A DNA stretch of 64,000 nucleotides, from contig NZ_JAKZKV010000006.1 in assembly GCF_022808675.1 (NCBI RefSeq), forward strand, positions 248,001-312,000, in the 5' to 3' direction. The notes under the pieces were generated by a model. It was not told the origin of the DNA and ran no database searches. It saw nothing but the letters and a program-made list of their open reading frames with translations. Of the stretch, positions 9,641 to 17,271 are shown piece after piece. How positions within the stretch are numbered: the first letter of the stretch is position 1; every line of letters starts with the position of its first letter. This stretch comes from Parabacteroides sp. FAFU027 (GTDB taxonomy: Bacteria > Bacteroidota > Bacteroidia > Bacteroidales > UBA7332). Position numbers and translations under genes: made by a program.

Positions 9641-9672
9641 TACTATCGCCTTCCCCAATTAAAATATTTCAG

Positions 9673-9705
9673 CGCTGCTTTGGAAAAACGGGGGCAGCGT
9701 TTGTT
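9673..9705 (+). terminator. Probable terminator after yqeY
   Basis: CGCTGC (9673-9678) pairs with GCAGCG (9694-9699) and is followed by a T-rich stretch, just before nadD. The stem is only 6 bp with a 15-nt loop, so readthrough into nadD is likely. Confidence 0.5.
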
Positions 9706-9722
9706 CTATAAAAAGCGTTTTT

Positions 9723-10313
9723 ATGAAACGAACCGGCATTTTCTCAGGATCGTTTAATCCTATTCATATCGGTCACCTGGCATTGGCCAATTACATGTGC
9801 GAGTTTGAATCGCTCGATGAGGTGTGGTTTGTGGTTTCTCCCCATAATCCGTTGAAAAACAGTGATGATCTACTGGAGGATGATCTTCGTCTGAAGTGGG
9901 TTGAAACAGCCATCGGTACTTATGACCGTTTTCAGGCATCGGACATCGAATTTGCATTGCCCCGTCCGTCATTTACCTTCAATACCCTACAGGCATTGGA
10001 GGAGCAGTATCCCGACCATGAATTTGTCCTGATCATCGGAGCGGATAACTGGCTTTGCTTTGACCAGTGGAAAGATTATGACCGCATTCTGGCAGAATAT
10101 CCGGTACTGATCTATCCGCGCAAAGGATTTGAGATTGATCCGTTGAGCCTTCCGGCTGATGTGATTCTGACCAATGCCCCGCAGATCGAGATTTCATCTA
10201 CATTTATCCGGAAGTCATTGGCAGAGGGGAAGGATGTCCGTTTCTTTGTGCCTGCCCATCTGGCTGAAGAGATTGCCCTAAGCTATAAGAATCACCCGTT
10301 TACCGCAGAATAG
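9723..10313 (+). CDS. nadD: Nicotinate-nucleotide adenylyltransferase
   Basis: Enzyme of NAD synthesis that adenylates nicotinate mononucleotide. The 196-residue product opens with the nucleotidyltransferase motif [14 protein letters not shown] (GxFxPxHxGH). The second family motif, [15 protein letters not shown] (SSTxIR), sits near the C-terminus, and [14 protein letters not shown] is the central NadD segment. It lies 82 bp after yqeY behind a weak terminator and ends at a strong terminator, so it is probably the last gene of the division cluster transcript. Confidence 0.93.
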   Translation: MKRTGIFSGSFNPIHIGHLALANYMCEFESLDEVWFVVSPHNPLKNSDDLLEDDLRLKWVETAIGTYDRFQASDIEFALPRPSFTFNTLQALEEQYPDHEFVLIIGADNWLCFDQWKDYDRILAEYPVLIYPRKGFEIDPLSLPADVILTNAPQIEISSTFIRKSLAEGKDVRFFVPAHLAEEIALSYKNHPFTAE

Positions 10314-10340
10314 TCCTGTTCCGATAAACAATATCCCTAA

Positions 10341-10376
10341 GCGTCCGTTTCTAATGGTAGAATCGGACGTTTTTTG
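10341..10376 (+). terminator. Rho-independent terminator after nadD
   Basis: CGTCCGTTTCTA and TAGAATCGGACG form a stem (one mismatch) around a short ATGG loop, followed by a run of six T. This closes the nadD transcription unit. Confidence 0.85.
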
Positions 10377-10402
10377 TTTAATACCATAAATGACTGACCT
10401 TC

Positions 10403-11161
10403 ATGAAGAACACCGGCATTATTATCAGCTTATTACTTCTCCCTGTTTTTACCTTAAACCTGAAAGCCCAGACGTTAACAGCTACTGAAATCATTCAGAA
10501 AGCGGATAATAAGTCGCGGGGAAAAAGCAGTCAGGGAACGATGACACTAACAATTGTCCGCCCCGACTGGAAACGAAGCCTGACCTTTACGGCCTGGACC
10601 AAAGGACGTGATTATTCATTGATATACATTTCCGCACCGGCAAAGGAGAAGGGACAGGTATTTCTGAAACGCGGTAAAGAGATGTGGAACTGGATGCCCT
10701 CTATCGAACGGTTGATCAAGATACCACCGTCTATGATGATGCAGTCGTGGATGGGTTCGGATTTTACCAATGACGATTTGGTCAAAGAGTCTTCCATTAT
10801 CCATGATTATACCCATAAACTACTTGGGGAGGAGCTGGTACGCGATCAGCTCTGTTACAAAATCGAACTGGTACCCTTGCCCGATGCTCCTGTCGTTTGG
10901 GGAAAGATACTAACCTGGGTCTCTAAAAACGGTTTTGATATGTGGAAAGCCGTCTATTATGATGAAGACCAGCAGCCTGTCAATACGATGAATGCCTATA
11001 ATCTGAAACAGATGGGTGACCGCACGATTCTTACCACGATGGAGATTATTCCTGCGAATAAGAAAGGCAACAAAACCATCCTTCAAATCAATAATTTAGT
11101 GTTTGACCAGCCGATATCTGACAGTTTCTTTACCCAACAGAATATGAAGAAAGTCAGGTAA
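10403..11161 (+). CDS. Outer-membrane lipoprotein-sorting protein, LolA-like (TP_0789 family)
   Basis: A 252-residue exported protein: residues 1-22 form a signal peptide ending in LKAQ. The mature part resembles the TP_0789/LolA-like family (PF17131), whose members adopt a LolA-type half-barrel that binds acyl chains. Recognisable family stretches are ADNKSRGKSSQGTM near the start, MWNWMPSIERLIKIPPSMM in the middle and SWMGSDFTNDDLV after it. It starts a co-directional set with two FtsX-type permeases, an ABC ATPase and an outer-membrane barrel. A periplasmic carrier role between them is inferred from that context. Confidence 0.85.
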   Translation: MKNTGIIISLLLLPVFTLNLKAQTLTATEIIQKADNKSRGKSSQGTMTLTIVRPDWKRSLTFTAWTKGRDYSLIYISAPAKEKGQVFLKRGKEMWNWMPSIERLIKIPPSMMMQSWMGSDFTNDDLVKESSIIHDYTHKLLGEELVRDQLCYKIELVPLPDAPVVWGKILTWVSKNGFDMWKAVYYDEDQQPVNTMNAYNLKQMGDRTILTTMEIIPANKKGNKTILQINNLVFDQPISDSFFTQQNMKKVR

Positions 11162-11172
11162 ATAATATCCTT

Positions 11173-12393
11173 ATGACTGACCTGTTCAAACTGGCCTGGC
11201 GCAATCTCTGGCGCAATAAACGCCGGACATTGATAACGACTGCTTCCGTTTTTTTCGGGGTAGTCTTTGCTACGTTTGTCAGTTCCATGCAGGAGGGCTC
11301 CTATGCGCAATACATTCAGGCGATTGTCAGCTTTTATTCGGGATACATTCAGGTCCACCAGAAAGGGTATTGGGAGGATAGGACGATCAATAACCTGCTG
11401 GCTGATTCGCCTCAACTCGATTCTGCCATTAGTCGCATACCCCATGTAACTGTCGTTTCTCCGCGATTGGAGAATTTTGCATTGGCTTCATCTAAGGATT
11501 TGACAAAAGGAGCGTTGGTTTCAGGTATTTCTCCGGAAAAGGAAGACCGTATCTCCCGCCTTTCCCGCAAAATCATTCAGGGAAAATATCTGAAGAATGG
11601 CGAATCGGGAGTGATGATTGGCAGTGAACTAGCCCGGTATCTTAGACTTGGAGTTGGCGATACATTGGTGTTGATTAGCCAGGGCTATCACGGTACGAGT
11701 GCAGCCGGCAAATACCCTGTTCGTGGAATCATGCACCTGGCCTCACCTGAGCTTGACCGGACGTTGGTGTACATGGATATCCGGGAGTGCCAGATGCTTT
11801 TCTCGGCAGAAAAGCGATTAACCTCTTTGGTAATCATGGTGCCTGATGATAGCTATGTAACCGATGTGCAGCAGGAAATAAAGAAGCGAATCGGAGGTTC
11901 ATTCGAAGTGATGAACTGGAAGGAGATGAACAGCCTTCTGCTCAAACAAATCGAAAGTGACCGCGCCGGTGGATGGATCGAAAAAGGCATTCTTTACATG
12001 ATCATTGGGTTCGGTATATTGGGCACTATCATGATGATGATGGCCGAGCGCCGGAAGGAGTTTGGTGTGATGATGGCGGTAGGAACACAGAAATACCGGT
12101 TAGCCCTGATGGTAGTGATGGAGACAGTGTTCATCGGACTGCTGGGGACTGTTGCCGGGATTCTGGGCAGTCTTCCCGCGATTGCCTATTTCGTCGATCA
12201 CCCGATTCCCTTTACCGGACAGGGAGGAGAGATGTTGAAACAGATGGGATTCGAGCCCTATATGTGGTTTTCGATTGAACCCGGTCTCTTCTTTAAGCAG
12301 GCATTGATTATTTTCCTGTTTACCCTCATCATCGGACTTTATCCGGTCTATCTTATCAGCCGGTTGAAGATTGTCAAAGCATTAAAAGGATAA
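11173..12393 (+). CDS. ABC transporter permease, FtsX/MacB/LolCE type (1)
   Basis: A 406-residue permease with the topology of the FtsX family: one N-terminal membrane segment (about residues 18-38), a large periplasmic domain, then three membrane segments in the last third. The start LAWRNLWRNKRRTLIT is typical of LolC/E and MacB-like permeases. MMMMAERRKEFGVMMAVGT is the cytoplasmic coupling motif that contacts the ATPase. It lies 11 bp after the LolA-like gene. Such permeases usually move lipids, lipoproteins or signals to the periplasm; the substrate here is unknown. Confidence 0.9.
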   Translation: MTDLFKLAWRNLWRNKRRTLITTASVFFGVVFATFVSSMQEGSYAQYIQAIVSFYSGYIQVHQKGYWEDRTINNLLADSPQLDSAISRIPHVTVVSPRLENFALASSKDLTKGALVSGISPEKEDRISRLSRKIIQGKYLKNGESGVMIGSELARYLRLGVGDTLVLISQGYHGTSAAGKYPVRGIMHLASPELDRTLVYMDIRECQMLFSAEKRLTSLVIMVPDDSYVTDVQQEIKKRIGGSFEVMNWKEMNSLLLKQIESDRAGGWIEKGILYMIIGFGILGTIMMMMAERRKEFGVMMAVGTQKYRLALMVVMETVFIGLLGTVAGILGSLPAIAYFVDHPIPFTGQGGEMLKQMGFEPYMWFSIEPGLFFKQALIIFLFTLIIGLYPVYLISRLKIVKALKG

Positions 12394-12467
12394 TAGACAA
12401 AAGAACCAAGATGTTAGAACTAAGATGTAAGACTGTAGATAATTCAGTCCCTCATTCCTTATAACCT

Positions 12468-13682
12468 ATGATACCTGTACTGGCATGGCGAAATATCTGG
12501 CGGAATAAGCTGCGGAGTCTCGTGGTGATTGTTTCAGTGATGCTGGGGATATTCTCCGGGATATTCCTCATTGCCCTGACTAATGGAATGGTGAAGGATC
12601 GGGTAGATACCATCATCGGACTGGAGGTGTCACATATTCAGATTCACCGGCCCGGGTTTCAGCAAAATACGGAAACGAAGCTCTATATGCCGGAAGCGTC
12701 CCGGATGGTCAGTGATATCAAGAGACTCCCCCGGGTAAAAGCCTCTTCCAAACGCTGGGTGCTCAATGCGATGATATCTTCAGCCGAGACAGGTACAGGG
12801 GTAAAACTGGTCGGCATTGACCCGGCGGATGAAAAGCTGGTGACGATACTACATCAGAAAGTGGTTTCCGGTGAATATTTCCCCGAGCGATCCCGCAATG
12901 CTCTGTTGATCGGCGAACGCCTAGCGAAGAAGCTCAAAGTTGACCTGAAGAATAAATGCATCATTACCTTGCAGGATGCGGATAACAACATCACAGCGGG
13001 GGCTTTCCGTGTCGTGGGGATTTATCGGACGGAGAATTACATGTATGACGAGTCGGTGGTGTTCGTCCGAAACCGGGATGTGTCGCGGCTGGTTAATCTA
13101 CCCGAAACCGCAGCCCATGAAGTGGCGGTATTGCTCAAAGACGATGCATTTACCCCTCAGCTTAAACAGACTTTGGCGAAACGTTATCCCCATCTGGAAG
13201 TGCAGGAGTGGCAACAGTTGAGTCCCGAGGCCGGTTATCTGGTGAGCATCATGAGCCAGTATATGATTATCATCATGGTGGTCATCTTGTTGGCACTCTG
13301 TTTCGGGATCATCAATACGATGCTGATGGTGGTGCTCGAACGCGTTCATGAACTGGGCATGCTGATGGCTATCGGAATGAATCGCCGGAGGATTTTTGGG
13401 ATGATTATGCTGGAGACCATCTTCCTGTCGCTCACCGGTGGTGCATTGGGAATGGGTGTTGGCTCTTTGGTGATTCACCATTATTACCTGAATGGATTGG
13501 ACCTTTACTTTTGGAAGGAGGCTTATGAGAGCATCGGCTATTCTTCGGTCATCCATCCCTTTATTGCGGCAAAAGACCTGATACAGACCACGTCGATGAT
13601 TATTGTCACCGGTATTCTGTCGGCACTCTATCCGGCCTATAAAGCGTTGAAAATAAATCCCGCCGATGCGATAAGGAGTTGA
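12468..13682 (+). CDS. ABC transporter permease, FtsX/MacB/LolCE type (2)
   Basis: Second permease, 404 residues, paralogous to the gene upstream and with the same one-plus-three membrane layout. It begins LAWRNIWRNKLRSLVV and carries the coupling segment VLERVHELGMLMAIGMNRRR. Two different permeases with one ATPase imply a heterodimeric transporter, as in LolCDE. A 74 bp gap separates it from permease 1 and contains an AGAACCAAGATGTTAGAAC-type intergenic sequence. Downstream, 357 bp of repeat-rich DNA separate it from the ATPase. Confidence 0.9.
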   Translation: MIPVLAWRNIWRNKLRSLVVIVSVMLGIFSGIFLIALTNGMVKDRVDTIIGLEVSHIQIHRPGFQQNTETKLYMPEASRMVSDIKRLPRVKASSKRWVLNAMISSAETGTGVKLVGIDPADEKLVTILHQKVVSGEYFPERSRNALLIGERLAKKLKVDLKNKCIITLQDADNNITAGAFRVVGIYRTENYMYDESVVFVRNRDVSRLVNLPETAAHEVAVLLKDDAFTPQLKQTLAKRYPHLEVQEWQQLSPEAGYLVSIMSQYMIIIMVVILLALCFGIINTMLMVVLERVHELGMLMAIGMNRRRIFGMIMLETIFLSLTGGALGMGVGSLVIHHYYLNGLDLYFWKEAYESIGYSSVIHPFIAAKDLIQTTSMIIVTGILSALYPAYKALKINPADAIRS

Positions 13683-13773
13683 AAACAAGTCTGAAGCGAA
13701 AGTACAGAATTGAATAATACCGATACTTTCACAATGAGAGGTTGTGTGAAAACTAGCTCCCGACCCCTCCCGA

Positions 13774-13792
13774 CCTCCCCAAAGTGGGGAGG
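13774..13792. repeat. GC-rich hairpin CCTCCCC/GGGGAGG
   Basis: A perfect 7 bp stem with a 5-nt loop inside the MITE-like element, next to a CTCCCGACCCCTCCCGAC direct repeat. Similar GC-rich palindromes recur between genes in Bacteroidota. Confidence 0.6.
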
Positions 13793-13865
13793 AGTGGTGC
13801 AAACAACACCGTATTTTGGTTAAATCGGTCAATAAATGTGCTGATTTACCTGTTTTTACTGCTGC

Positions 13866-13901
13866 AAAGCCCCCTCCCGATAGCTATCGGGAGGGGGCTT
13901 T
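13866..13901. repeat. Perfect 36 bp palindrome
   Basis: The half-site AAAGCCCCCTCCCGATAG is followed immediately by its exact reverse complement, giving 18+18 bp with no spacer. RNA copies would form a very stable hairpin between permease 2 and the ATPase, so it could reduce ATPase expression or protect mRNA ends. No long T run follows, so it is not a standard terminator. Confidence 0.85.
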
Positions 13902-14039
13902 GGGGGGCGGACAGGCAAAGAGACTTGAGTTTTTTGTGAGTTTTCACACAGCCTCAATGAGCGAAAGGGTCGGGTTCGCTACTCGAAAGACTCGCTCATA
14001 GCGAGCCTTTCGATAAAGACAACAGTAAAATAGTACATC

Positions 14040-14732
14040 ATGAAAATCATCGAAATCAATCATCTGCATAAAATATATGACCCGAATACGCTGCCGGTGT
14101 ATGCGGTCAATGGCATCGACCTGAGTTTTGAAGCAGGGGAATTTGCCGCTATCGTGGGACCTTCCGGTTCGGGAAAGACGACTCTGCTCAACATAATGGG
14201 CGGATTGGATAATCCGACCGAAGGAGAGGTGATTATTGACCGGGTAAATATCGGTCACCTCAGCAACCGGCAGAAGACCAATTTTCGGATGAATCACATC
14301 GGCTTTGTCTTTCAGGCGTACAACCTGATTCCGGTGTTTACGGCGCTGGAGAATGTGGAGTTTGTGATGCAATTGCAGGGAATGCCGAAGAAAGAGCGTG
14401 AACGCCGGGCGAAGGAACTTCTTGAAGCTGTAGGGCTGAGCGATAAGATGAATAACCGTCCGGCCAAACTTTCCGGAGGACAACAACAACGGGTGGCAGT
14501 GGCACGGGCATTGGCCTCGAAGCCGAAGTTTATCCTTGCAGACGAACCGACGGCTAACCTTGACTCCCGTTCGACCGAAAACCTGTTGGAGATTATGGAG
14601 AAGCTCAATCACGAAGAGAACATCACCTTTATCTTCTCCACGCACGACCAGCGGGTGGTTAGTAAGGCGCACCGCGTGATTACTCTGGTGGATGGCAAGA
14701 TTGAATCGGATGAACTGAATATCCCTTTTTAG
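14040..14732 (+). CDS. ABC transporter ATP-binding protein, LolD/MacB type
   Basis: A 230-residue ATPase with all ABC motifs: Walker [10 protein letters not shown] at about residue 41, the signature LSGGQQQR, Walker [12 protein letters not shown] and the switch His in FSTHDQR. It belongs to the LolD/MacB/FtsE class that pairs with FtsX-type permeases, here the two genes upstream. The barrel gene begins 3 bp after its stop. The 357 bp gap before it, holding a MITE-like element and palindromes, is unusual within such an operon. Confidence 0.94.
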   Translation: MKIIEINHLHKIYDPNTLPVYAVNGIDLSFEAGEFAAIVGPSGSGKTTLLNIMGGLDNPTEGEVIIDRVNIGHLSNRQKTNFRMNHIGFVFQAYNLIPVFTALENVEFVMQLQGMPKKERERRAKELLEAVGLSDKMNNRPAKLSGGQQQRVAVARALASKPKFILADEPTANLDSRSTENLLEIMEKLNHEENITFIFSTHDQRVVSKAHRVITLVDGKIESDELNIPF

Positions 14733-14735
14733 CAA

Positions 14736-15917
14736 ATGAAATTGTTGAGGCGAAATATCTGGTATGGGCTTATGCTTTGTGGATGGTTGGTCTGTATAAC
14801 GATGCTTCAGGCACAGGATTCCATTCCCCGCAACTGGTCGGTGAGCGGTTATCTGACCAATATGCAGTCGGTGATGTTTAATAATTGGCAGGAAAATTGG
14901 GTTACCGACAACCTGTTCCACAACCGCCTGAACCTGAACTGGCATACTTCTGATAAACGTTGGAATGTGGAGCTTGACCTTCGCAACCGTCTGCTCTATG
15001 GGGAATCGGTCAAGCTCATTCCCAACTATAAGGCGATGGTGGGAGCGGATGATAACTGGCTGAAGCTCTCCGGAACCATCGCTTCGGGGAAAAGCTACCT
15101 GCTGCACTCTGCTATTGACCGGGCTTATCTCGATTATAATGCCGGGAAAACGCAGGTGCGCCTCGGTCGTCAGCGCATCAACTGGGGACAGTGCATGGCG
15201 TGGAATCCCAACGACCTCTTCAATGCCTACTCCTTCTTTGATTTCGATTATGTGGAAAAGCCGGGGAGTGATGCTGTACGGTTGCAGTATTACCCATCGG
15301 GCACTTCGACCGTGGAGCTTGCCGCGAAGGCTAATGCAGAGAAGAAGATGACTGCCGCAGCCCTGTACCGAGCGAATCGTTGGGGGTATGATATCCAGTT
15401 GCTCGGGGGAGTGTTCAATGAGCAGGACTGGGTGCTTGGCGCAGGGTGGACGGGTAGCCTCGGTGGCGCTTCGTTTAGCGGGGAGTGCTCATACTTTCAT
15501 CCCCGGCAGCATTTTGCTGATACTACCGGCCTGTTTGTCGCTTCGGTGGGGGCATTGTATGTGTTCCGCAATTCGCTGAGCCTGCAAGGCGAGGTGCTTT
15601 ATAATCCGCTGAAAGGAAACAAACCTGCATCATTCAATTCATTCTACCTCTCCCAACTTTCGCCCAAACAGCTCTCCGTCTCCGAATGGAACGTGCTGAT
15701 TCAGGGCAGTTATCCCGTTACTCCTTTGTTTAATGCCTCATTTGCGGCCATGTGGTTTCCCGGATTGAATGGTTATTTCGTAGGGCCGACCCTGAGCTAT
15801 TCGATTGCAGAAAACTTTGAACTTTCGCTGATTACCCAGTCGTTTGTAGGAAAATTATCGGGTGGTCAGCAGGAGCATGTGCATTTGGGGTTTGTGAGGG
15901 TGAAGTGGAATTGGTGA
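14736..15917 (+). CDS. Predicted outer-membrane beta-barrel protein (DUF1302-like)
   Basis: A 393-residue protein with a signal peptide (residues 1-26, ending MLQAQ) and alternating amphipathic strands ending in the aromatic C-terminus KWNW, typical of outer-membrane barrels. The stretches RLGRQRINWGQCMAWNPND and FDYVEKPGSDAVRLQYY resemble DUF1302/porin-like proteins that elsewhere are linked to LolA-like proteins and MMPL/RND exporters. It is 3 bp downstream of the ATPase, hence part of the same unit. A role as the outer-membrane end of a lipid or lipoprotein path is inferred. Confidence 0.75.
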   Translation: MKLLRRNIWYGLMLCGWLVCITMLQAQDSIPRNWSVSGYLTNMQSVMFNNWQENWVTDNLFHNRLNLNWHTSDKRWNVELDLRNRLLYGESVKLIPNYKAMVGADDNWLKLSGTIASGKSYLLHSAIDRAYLDYNAGKTQVRLGRQRINWGQCMAWNPNDLFNAYSFFDFDYVEKPGSDAVRLQYYPSGTSTVELAAKANAEKKMTAAALYRANRWGYDIQLLGGVFNEQDWVLGAGWTGSLGGASFSGECSYFHPRQHFADTTGLFVASVGALYVFRNSLSLQGEVLYNPLKGNKPASFNSFYLSQLSPKQLSVSEWNVLIQGSYPVTPLFNASFAAMWFPGLNGYFVGPTLSYSIAENFELSLITQSFVGKLSGGQQEHVHLGFVRVKWNW

Positions 15918-16036
15918 TGTTCTTCTTCTTTTCGTTACAAGTCAGAGATTTGTTTTCAAAGAAAGCGTAAGCGGATCCATACGCTTAACGGTGAGTTTTT
16001 GGTAATTATTTGAGCAGGAATGTATGGACTTCAGCA

Positions 16037-16064
16037 TAAAAAAGGCGATCGTTTAGATCGCCTT
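16037..16064 (-). terminator. Terminator for the alpha/beta hydrolase gene
   Basis: AAGGCGATC and GATCGCCTT form a perfect 9 bp stem with a 5-nt loop. On the minus strand the stem is followed by a T run, 30 bp beyond the hydrolase stop. Confidence 0.85.
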
Positions 16065-16094
16065 GGTTGATATTAAAAACCGGATTGGGTAGAT

Positions 16095-17000
16095 TTATAA
16101 ATTGTCTTTGAAGAAGCAGACTGTTTTTTTAATGAATAATTCATGTTCTACAATTTCAGGAGCCTTATCAGAACCATGTTCTGCTTTTTCTACAATCCAG
16201 AGTTCTCGAACATTGCTTTTGACATTAGAAAGAATTTCTATCGAGTTTTCTTTTGGAGTACGAATATCTTTCTCTCCAACAACTAAAAATATAGGCTTTC
16301 TAAATGTACTCCAATTATTTCTTGGTGAATATTTATCCATCCCTTCTGGACAAAATAAGGTTCTTTTTGGTACTAGTTTCTGTAACCCAGGTGTGACGCT
16401 TTTATAATCTGTAAATATTCCTCTTGCAACGATAGCCTTAATTTCAGGTCGTTGTGAAGCAATGGCAAATGATAAAAAAGCTCCTGTGGAATAACCAAAT
16501 ACACCAATGCGATTAGAATCAACAATTGGAATCTGTTTTGCAAAATCAACTATTGCATTATAATCAGTAATAAACTCCGGATAAACAAGATAATCAGTAT
16601 TTATCGGAAAATATTGACTTTGACCAAAGCCGCGCCAGTCAAATGTTATCACATTAAACCCATATTGGCAATAGCGATATGCTAAACTCACATTTGGATA
16701 CATGTTACCTGCGTCTCCATTACAAATAATTATAGTTGGTCTTTTAGCATTGTCTATAACATATGGTCTTTGGAGAGGTTCTTTTGCTCCTTCACCAAAC
16801 AGAGAATCAATAGATGGAGCTGTTTGTGCAGGACAGAACCAGGCATTTAATGTATAACCATCTTTTGTTTTCACCTTATATTCTTTATACATTAATCCAT
16901 ATCTACTTGGTGTAATTAAATATGCAGTCGTATCTGGTTTAAGAGAATATGCATTAGAGACGAATAATAAAGATGCTATTAGAATTATTGTGAATTTCAT
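16095..17000 (-). CDS. Secreted alpha/beta hydrolase
   Basis: A 301-residue protein with an N-terminal signal peptide (about residues 1-19). It is an alpha/beta-hydrolase-fold enzyme: nucleophile elbow GYSTGAFLSF, acid region VVGEKDIRTP, and catalytic His in KAEHGSD. FDWRGFGQSQYF is the oxyanion-side HG-like loop. Families with this layout include serine aminopeptidase and DUF-type esterases; substrate is unknown. Base composition is clearly more AT-rich than the flanking operons, and the gene stands alone with its own terminator, both consistent with acquisition. No partner gene is apparent. Confidence 0.82.
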   Translation of the reverse strand: MKFTIILIASLLFVSNAYSLKPDTTAYLITPSRYGLMYKEYKVKTKDGYTLNAWFCPAQTAPSIDSLFGEGAKEPLQRPYVIDNAKRPTIIICNGDAGNMYPNVSLAYRYCQYGFNVITFDWRGFGQSQYFPINTDYLVYPEFITDYNAIVDFAKQIPIVDSNRIGVFGYSTGAFLSFAIASQRPEIKAIVARGIFTDYKSVTPGLQKLVPKRTLFCPEGMDKYSPRNNWSTFRKPIFLVVGEKDIRTPKENSIEILSNVKSNVRELWIVEKAEHGSDKAPEIVEHELFIKKTVCFFKDNL

Positions 17001-17237
17001 ATTTGGTTGATTACTAGATTGTAACTTTCGAATTATAAAATGAATACTTGTCCGTGATTTTATAATAAGGGGTATTTAAATATCTGCACTTCAGAATCTC
17101 GACAATTTCCTTTTCATTTTATTCATCGAAAAAGACTTATGCGAAAAGACGTTTTTACTTAGAATTTGGATTTCTCCGTAATATCCCCTCCTTAGCCTCT
17201 TTAGATGTCTATCTAATGAATTTTTATATGCACATTT

Positions 17238-17264
17238 AAGAAAGGGCAACCTTTGTGGTCGCCC
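17238..17264 (-). terminator. Terminator after the DUF3857/MORN operon
   Basis: On the minus strand GGGCGACC pairs with GGTTGCCC around ACAAA and is followed by TTTCTT, just past the stop of the degenerate transglutaminase-like gene. Confidence 0.7.
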
Positions 17265-17271
17265 ATTCTCA

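Larger units (their letters stand above)
13738..13955. mobile_element. MITE-like element with ~17 bp terminal inverted repeats
   Basis: The left end GAGGTTGTGTGAAAACT (13738-13754) and the right end AGTTTTCACACAGCCTC (13939-13955) are inverted copies with 16 of 17 matches. The 218 bp between have no supported gene and contain two GC-rich palindromes. It sits inside the ABC operon between permease 2 and the ATPase. Mobility is inferred only from the inverted ends; no target-site duplication is evident. Confidence 0.5.
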
